Assembly (NCBI GenBank): GCA_964490005.1
Contig: CAZBBB010000123.1
Location: 1-8,570 of the forward strand
Reading direction: 5' to 3'
Source of the DNA: CAZBBB01 sp964490005
GTDB taxonomy: Bacteria > Planctomycetota > B15-G4
Length of the DNA stretch: 8,570 nt
A program made the position numbers and the translations under genes. Positions 6,104 to 8,570 of the stretch are shown here, piece by piece; the first letter of the stretch is position 1, and every line of letters begins with the position of its first letter. The notes beneath the pieces were generated by a model. That model was given only the letters and a program-made list of their open reading frames with translations. It did not search any database and was not told where the DNA came from.

Positions 6104-6642
6104 TCGCGCACCACGTCGCCGCGCCAGGCCCCCATGCCGCCCTCGACGTTGTGCACGTTGAGGTAGCCGCGGTTGGCGAGGAAGGAGGCCGCGGCCGAGC
6201 TGCGCCCGCCGCCGGCGCAGATCACGAACAGCTTGCGCCCGTCGCGCGGCACCTCGTGCAGCCGCTTGTTGATGTCGTCGACGGGGATGTGCAGCGCGCC
6301 GACGATGTGCCCGCCGGCCCACTCCTGCGGCGTGCGCACGTCGATCACGCAGGCGGGCGCGCTGCCGGCGAGGTCCTTCTGCATGTCGGCCGGCTTGGCG
6401 TTCCGGTAGAGCCGGTTCTCCTTGACCATGTCGGCGTCGACGGCGCGACCGGAGGCCATGGCCGCGACGAGCTTGCGCAGCCCGTCGAGCGACTCCTTCA
6501 GCTCGTCGGTGTCGGCGCCCTTGGCCGTCGCGTTGCGGCGCTGCTCGTCGAGCTGCTCCTGGGCGCGCTTGGCGGCGCCGCGCGCCGAGAAGGCCACGAG
6601 CAACGCGATCGCGGCCAGCGCGATGGACAGGATCAGGGGCAT
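6100..6642 (-). CDS. Membrane-anchored rhodanese-like sulfurtransferase
   Basis: This 180-aa protein has an N-terminal membrane segment (about residues 2-20), then a basic, charged helical linker likely to form a coiled coil (about 22-65), then one rhodanese domain (about 85-178). Rhodanese features are CVIDVRTPQEWAGGHIVGALHIP (about 98-120; core VIDVR and GHI.GA), the active-site loop CAGGGR (Cys142 to Arg147, CX4R, the six-residue form of sulfurtransferases), and the C-terminal VEGGMGAW. By the positive-inside rule (RGAAKR after the segment) the domain probably faces the cytoplasm. Such single-domain proteins carry persulfide sulfur or bind related anions; the partner is unknown. ATG 6640-6642 has CGGAG eight bases upstream. 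Its TGA overlaps the proposed CTG start of deoC, so the two are expressed together. A functional reason for this pairing is not obvious. Confidence 0.88.
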   Translation of the reverse strand: MPLILSIALAAIALLVAFSARGAAKRAQEQLDEQRRNATAKGADTDELKESLDGLRKLVAAMASGRAVDADMVKENRLYRNAKPADMQKDLAGSAPACVIDVRTPQEWAGGHIVGALHIPVDDINKRLHEVPRDGRKLFVICAGGGRSSAAASFLANRGYLNVHNVEGGMGAWRGDVVRD

Positions 6643-6717
6643 GGCGTCGCTCCGGGACGAGGACGCGGCATTCTCGTCGGGTGCCGCGGCGATCGCAATG
6701 CCGCCCGGCGCGGGGGC
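6643..6717. other. Short gap between NHL propeller gene and rhodanese gene
   Basis: These 75 bases hold the rhodanese Shine-Dalgarno and a possible short hairpin (GCGGCA 6665-6670 with TGCCGC 6682-6687, loop 11). There is no T-run on either strand, so I do not call a terminator. Readthrough from the propeller gene into the rhodanese gene is possible. Confidence 0.3.
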
Positions 6718-7998
6718 TCAGCTCCCGATCGACTCCAGCAGCCCGTTGCTCAGCGAGACGCCGGCCGGCGCGCCCGGGTCGAGCGCGAGCGCCTGCAGGT
6801 GCAGCGCGAGGCCCGCGAGCGCCGGGTCGTCGGGCAGCGTGAAGGCCAGGCGCAGCGCGCCCGAGCCGGGCAGGTCGCCGGGGAAGAACAGCGGGATCAG
6901 GCCGCCGGGCGGCCCGAGCGAGACGTGCAGCGTCCCCTGCTTGAAGGGCGCGGCGGCGGGCGCCAGGCCCCAGGCCAGGACGCCGCTCGTGCCGCCGAGC
7001 AGCCGGTCGAGCTCCAGGCCGGCCTGCGCGCCGGGGCAGGGCGCGAACAGTCCGCGCAAGCGCGGCACGTGGCCGCCGCTGCCCGCCAGTCCCGACCCGT
7101 AGCGGGTGAAGCTGCCGGCGCAGGGCGCGTTGTAGGCCTTGCTCGCCACGCCGTCCCAGGCGCCGAAACCGGGCTCCTCCTTGACGACGCTCAGCTGCCC
7201 GAGCGCATCGATGTGCGCGAGCCGGAAGTCCATCGTGACGTGCAGGCCGCCGCCGGGCGCGAGGCGCACGTCGTTGGGGTGCAGCAGCAGCGGGTCGTCG
7301 CAGAACACCTCGGCATCGCCGTCGTCGAGGCGCAGGCGCACGATGTTGCCGTCGCCGTAGTTGGCGACGTAGAGATTCTGCGCGTTGTCGACCGCCAGGC
7401 CGCCCGGCGCGGTGAGCAGCCCGCCGCCGTCGCTCACCAGGCTCGTCGCGCCGGTCCGGTCGTCGACGGACGCAATCGTGCCGCCGAGATTGTTGGCGAC
7501 GTACAGCGTGCCGTCGGGGCCGTAGCCCAGGCCGCCGGGGTAGTCGAGCAGCCCGCCCGAGCTGGCGACGTCGGCCAGCAGCAGCTGGCTGCCGTCGGGC
7601 AGCAGGCGCACGATGTTCTGCTGGAAGATGTCCGACGCGATCAGGCCGCCGTCGGGCGCGACGACGACCGTCACCACCGACTCGAGCAGCCCGCCCGCGC
7701 TGAAGGGCGTCACCTGGCCGGCGTCGCTGATGCGGAACACCGCACCCAGCGCGCGGTCGGGCACGTACAGGAAGCCGTCGGGCGCCCAGGTGCCGTAGAA
7801 GGGGATGCCGAGCCCGCTCGCGAAGGGCGAGAGGTCGCCGGTCTGCGCGTCGAGCCGCCAGATCTGGCCGAAGGCCGGCACCGAGATGTAGTAGTCGTCG
7901 TCGGGCGAGGCGGCGGCGGGCGCGCACAGCGCGCCGAGCAGCAGGCCGGCGCGCGCGAGCGCGGCGCCGAACGTGGAGTTGCGGAGCGGGCGGGGCAT
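6718..7998 (-). CDS. Secreted NHL/SMP-30-type beta-propeller protein with planctomycete-like C-terminal domain
   Basis: This 426-aa protein starts at ATG 7996-7998 with a strong AGGAGAG upstream (plus-strand 8001-8007). It has a Sec signal peptide (basic N-terminus, LLLGALCAPAAA, cleavage near residue 30). GALC is not a proper lipobox because Leu precedes Cys, so I read it as soluble. Residues about 35-270 hold at least six NHL-like blades, each with a 'PDG.LYV.....I.R....G' pattern, for example APDGFLYVPDR, GPDGTLYVANN and NAQNLYVANYGDGNIVRL. From about 298 a distinct domain begins at YGSGLAGSGGHVPRL and ends in LAGLALHLQALALD...SNGLLESIG, of a type I associate with planctomycete exported proteins. 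Some NHL propellers are lactonases or lyases (SMP-30, virginiamycin B lyase), but I cannot assign catalytic metal ligands, so binding or structural roles are equally possible. The open frame extending toward 8208 is a GC artefact overlapping mutY. Confidence 0.88.
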   Translation of the reverse strand: MPRPLRNSTFGAALARAGLLLGALCAPAAASPDDDYYISVPAFGQIWRLDAQTGDLSPFASGLGIPFYGTWAPDGFLYVPDRALGAVFRISDAGQVTPFSAGGLLESVVTVVVAPDGGLIASDIFQQNIVRLLPDGSQLLLADVASSGGLLDYPGGLGYGPDGTLYVANNLGGTIASVDDRTGATSLVSDGGGLLTAPGGLAVDNAQNLYVANYGDGNIVRLRLDDGDAEVFCDDPLLLHPNDVRLAPGGGLHVTMDFRLAHIDALGQLSVVKEEPGFGAWDGVASKAYNAPCAGSFTRYGSGLAGSGGHVPRLRGLFAPCPGAQAGLELDRLLGGTSGVLAWGLAPAAAPFKQGTLHVSLGPPGGLIPLFFPGDLPGSGALRLAFTLPDDPALAGLALHLQALALDPGAPAGVSLSNGLLESIGS

Positions 7999-8068
7999 GG
8001 CTCTCCTGCAAGGGCGCCGCGACGGAGGCGGATCGTACCACCGCCGCGCGCCGCGTAGGCTGGCGCCG
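7999..8068. promoter_or_regulatory. Short divergent intergenic region between NHL propeller and mutY
   Basis: The 70 bases between two divergently transcribed genes must hold or overlap both promoters. The minus-strand Shine-Dalgarno AGGAGAG is clear. A minus-strand TACGAT (plus-strand 8032-8037) resembles a -10 box (TATAAT) at four of six positions, but no matching -35 box is seen. No strong Shine-Dalgarno precedes the mutY ATG. Confidence 0.35.
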
Positions 8069-8570
8069 ATGAAGGCCCCCTCGCCTCTCACGCCGCGTCG
8101 CGCCGCCGCGCTGCGCGCGCGCCTGCTTGCCTGGTATCGCGGCCACCGCCGCGATCTGCCCTGGCGCGGCAGCGAGAACCCCTGGGCGATCCTCGTGAGC
8201 GAGATCATGCTCCAGCAGACGACCGTCGCCGCGGTCGTGCCCTACTGGGAGCGCTTCGTCGCGCGCTGGCCCGACGCGGCCGCGCTGGCGCGCGCCGACC
8301 AGGACGAACTGCTCGCGGCCTGGGCGGGCCTCGGCTACTACCGCCGCGCGCGCCTGCTGCACGCCGCCGCGCGCGTGCTGGCCGGGCGCGGCGGCACGCT
8401 GCCACGCCGTGCCGCCGAGCTGCAGGAGCTGCCGGGCGTCGGGCCCTACACGGCCGCCGCGGTCGCGTCGATCGCCTTCGGCGAACCGATCGCGTGCGTC
8501 GACGGCAACGTCGAGCGCGTGCTGGCGCGGCTGCTCGCGCTCGAACACGACCCGGCGAGCGCGCCGGGCG
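8069..8570 (+). CDS. mutY: A/G-specific adenine glycosylase MutY, 3' end beyond window
   Basis: MutY removes adenine mispaired with 8-oxoguanine or guanine in base-excision repair. The window shows the first 167 codons, open to the edge. Visible motifs run in the MutY order: RDLPWR (28-33), NPWAILVSEIMLQQTTV with catalytic Glu45 (about 37-53), VPYWERF (57-63), WAGLGYYRRARLLH (85-98), the helix-hairpin-helix LPGVGPYTAAAV (121-132), and CVDGNVERVLARL with Asp145, the residue that stabilises the transition state. The LQQT motif and DGNVERVLAR distinguish it from endonuclease III. The iron-sulfur cysteines and the C-terminal 8-oxoG recognition domain would lie outside the window, so completeness cannot be judged. 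ATG 8069 gives a normal N-terminus. It is divergent from the NHL propeller gene, 70 bases away. Confidence 0.95.
   Translation, partial: MKAPSPLTPRRAAALRARLLAWYRGHRRDLPWRGSENPWAILVSEIMLQQTTVAAVVPYWERFVARWPDAAALARADQDELLAAWAGLGYYRRARLLHAAARVLAGRGGTLPRRAAELQELPGVGPYTAAAVASIAFGEPIACVDGNVERVLARLLALEHDPASAPG

Noticed and set aside
6665..6687. Hairpin GCGGCA...TGCCGC as a terminator
   Set aside because: The stem is only six pairs with an 11-base loop, and no T-run follows on either strand.
6151..8058. A 635-codon plus-strand frame opposite the rhodanese and NHL propeller genes
   Set aside because: It is an antisense shadow. Its composition follows the complement of the real coding frames and no domain is visible.
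7999..8208. N-terminal extension of the NHL propeller frame to 8208
   Set aside because: It would overlap mutY. The ATG at 7998 has a strong Shine-Dalgarno and is followed directly by a signal peptide.
5390..8548. A 1052-codon minus-strand frame spanning the NHL propeller, rhodanese and mutY regions into deoC
   Set aside because: Only the final 237 codons are real (deoC). The rest is out of frame with the recognised genes and low in complexity.
1..8570. Possible defence, CRISPR or mobile-element system
   Set aside because: There are no direct-repeat arrays, transposase or integrase motifs, nuclease/toxin pairs or composition breaks. All recognised genes fit a normal chromosome.

Overview
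The window is very GC-rich DNA (by eye above 70 %, third codon positions almost all G or C) and is densely packed with ordinary-looking chromosomal genes. I see no transposase, integrase, phage gene, CRISPR array, tRNA or rRNA. The best taxonomic clue is the pair of secreted beta-propeller proteins. The NHL-type one ends in a C-terminal region (YGSG...GSGG.VPRL ... LAGLALHLQAL ... SNGL...IG) of a kind I associate with exported proteins of high-GC Planctomycetota. I therefore suggest a planctomycete-like bacterium with moderate confidence; nothing else in the window is diagnostic.

Layout. (1) Positions 2-1781, minus strand: a compact operon read in the order lipoprotein with a CX4R phosphatase-like (DUF442/Blh-type) domain, alpha/beta hydrolase of the COG2945 type, and an unrecognised 171-aa protein. 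(2) Positions 1782-1953: a divergent intergenic region with an imperfect inverted repeat. (3) Positions 1954-3843, plus strand: a secreted protein with seven FG-GAP/integrin-type repeats and a C-terminal beta-rich domain. (4) Positions 3830-7998, minus strand: five co-directional genes. Transcription runs from a secreted NHL-type propeller through a membrane-anchored rhodanese, deoxyribose-phosphate aldolase (deoC) and an HD-GYP protein with a degenerate receiver to a stand-alone PAS protein. (5) Positions 8069 to the end, plus strand: the 5' part of mutY, cut by the window edge.

How the genes may work together. The HD-GYP and PAS genes overlap and probably form one c-di-GMP signalling unit. 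The HD-GYP active-site residues are intact, but its receiver has lost the phospho-acceptor aspartate, so control by ordinary phosphorelay is unlikely; the PAS protein is a candidate partner or sensor. Rhodanese and deoC share a four-base CTGA stop/start overlap. The two propellers are different families at the N-terminus but carry similar C-terminal segments, suggesting a shared export-associated module.

I did not find a convincing novel defence or mobile system. The points most worth checking are the shared propeller C-terminal domain, the pseudo-receiver HD-GYP with its PAS neighbour, and the lipoprotein phosphatase/hydrolase operon.
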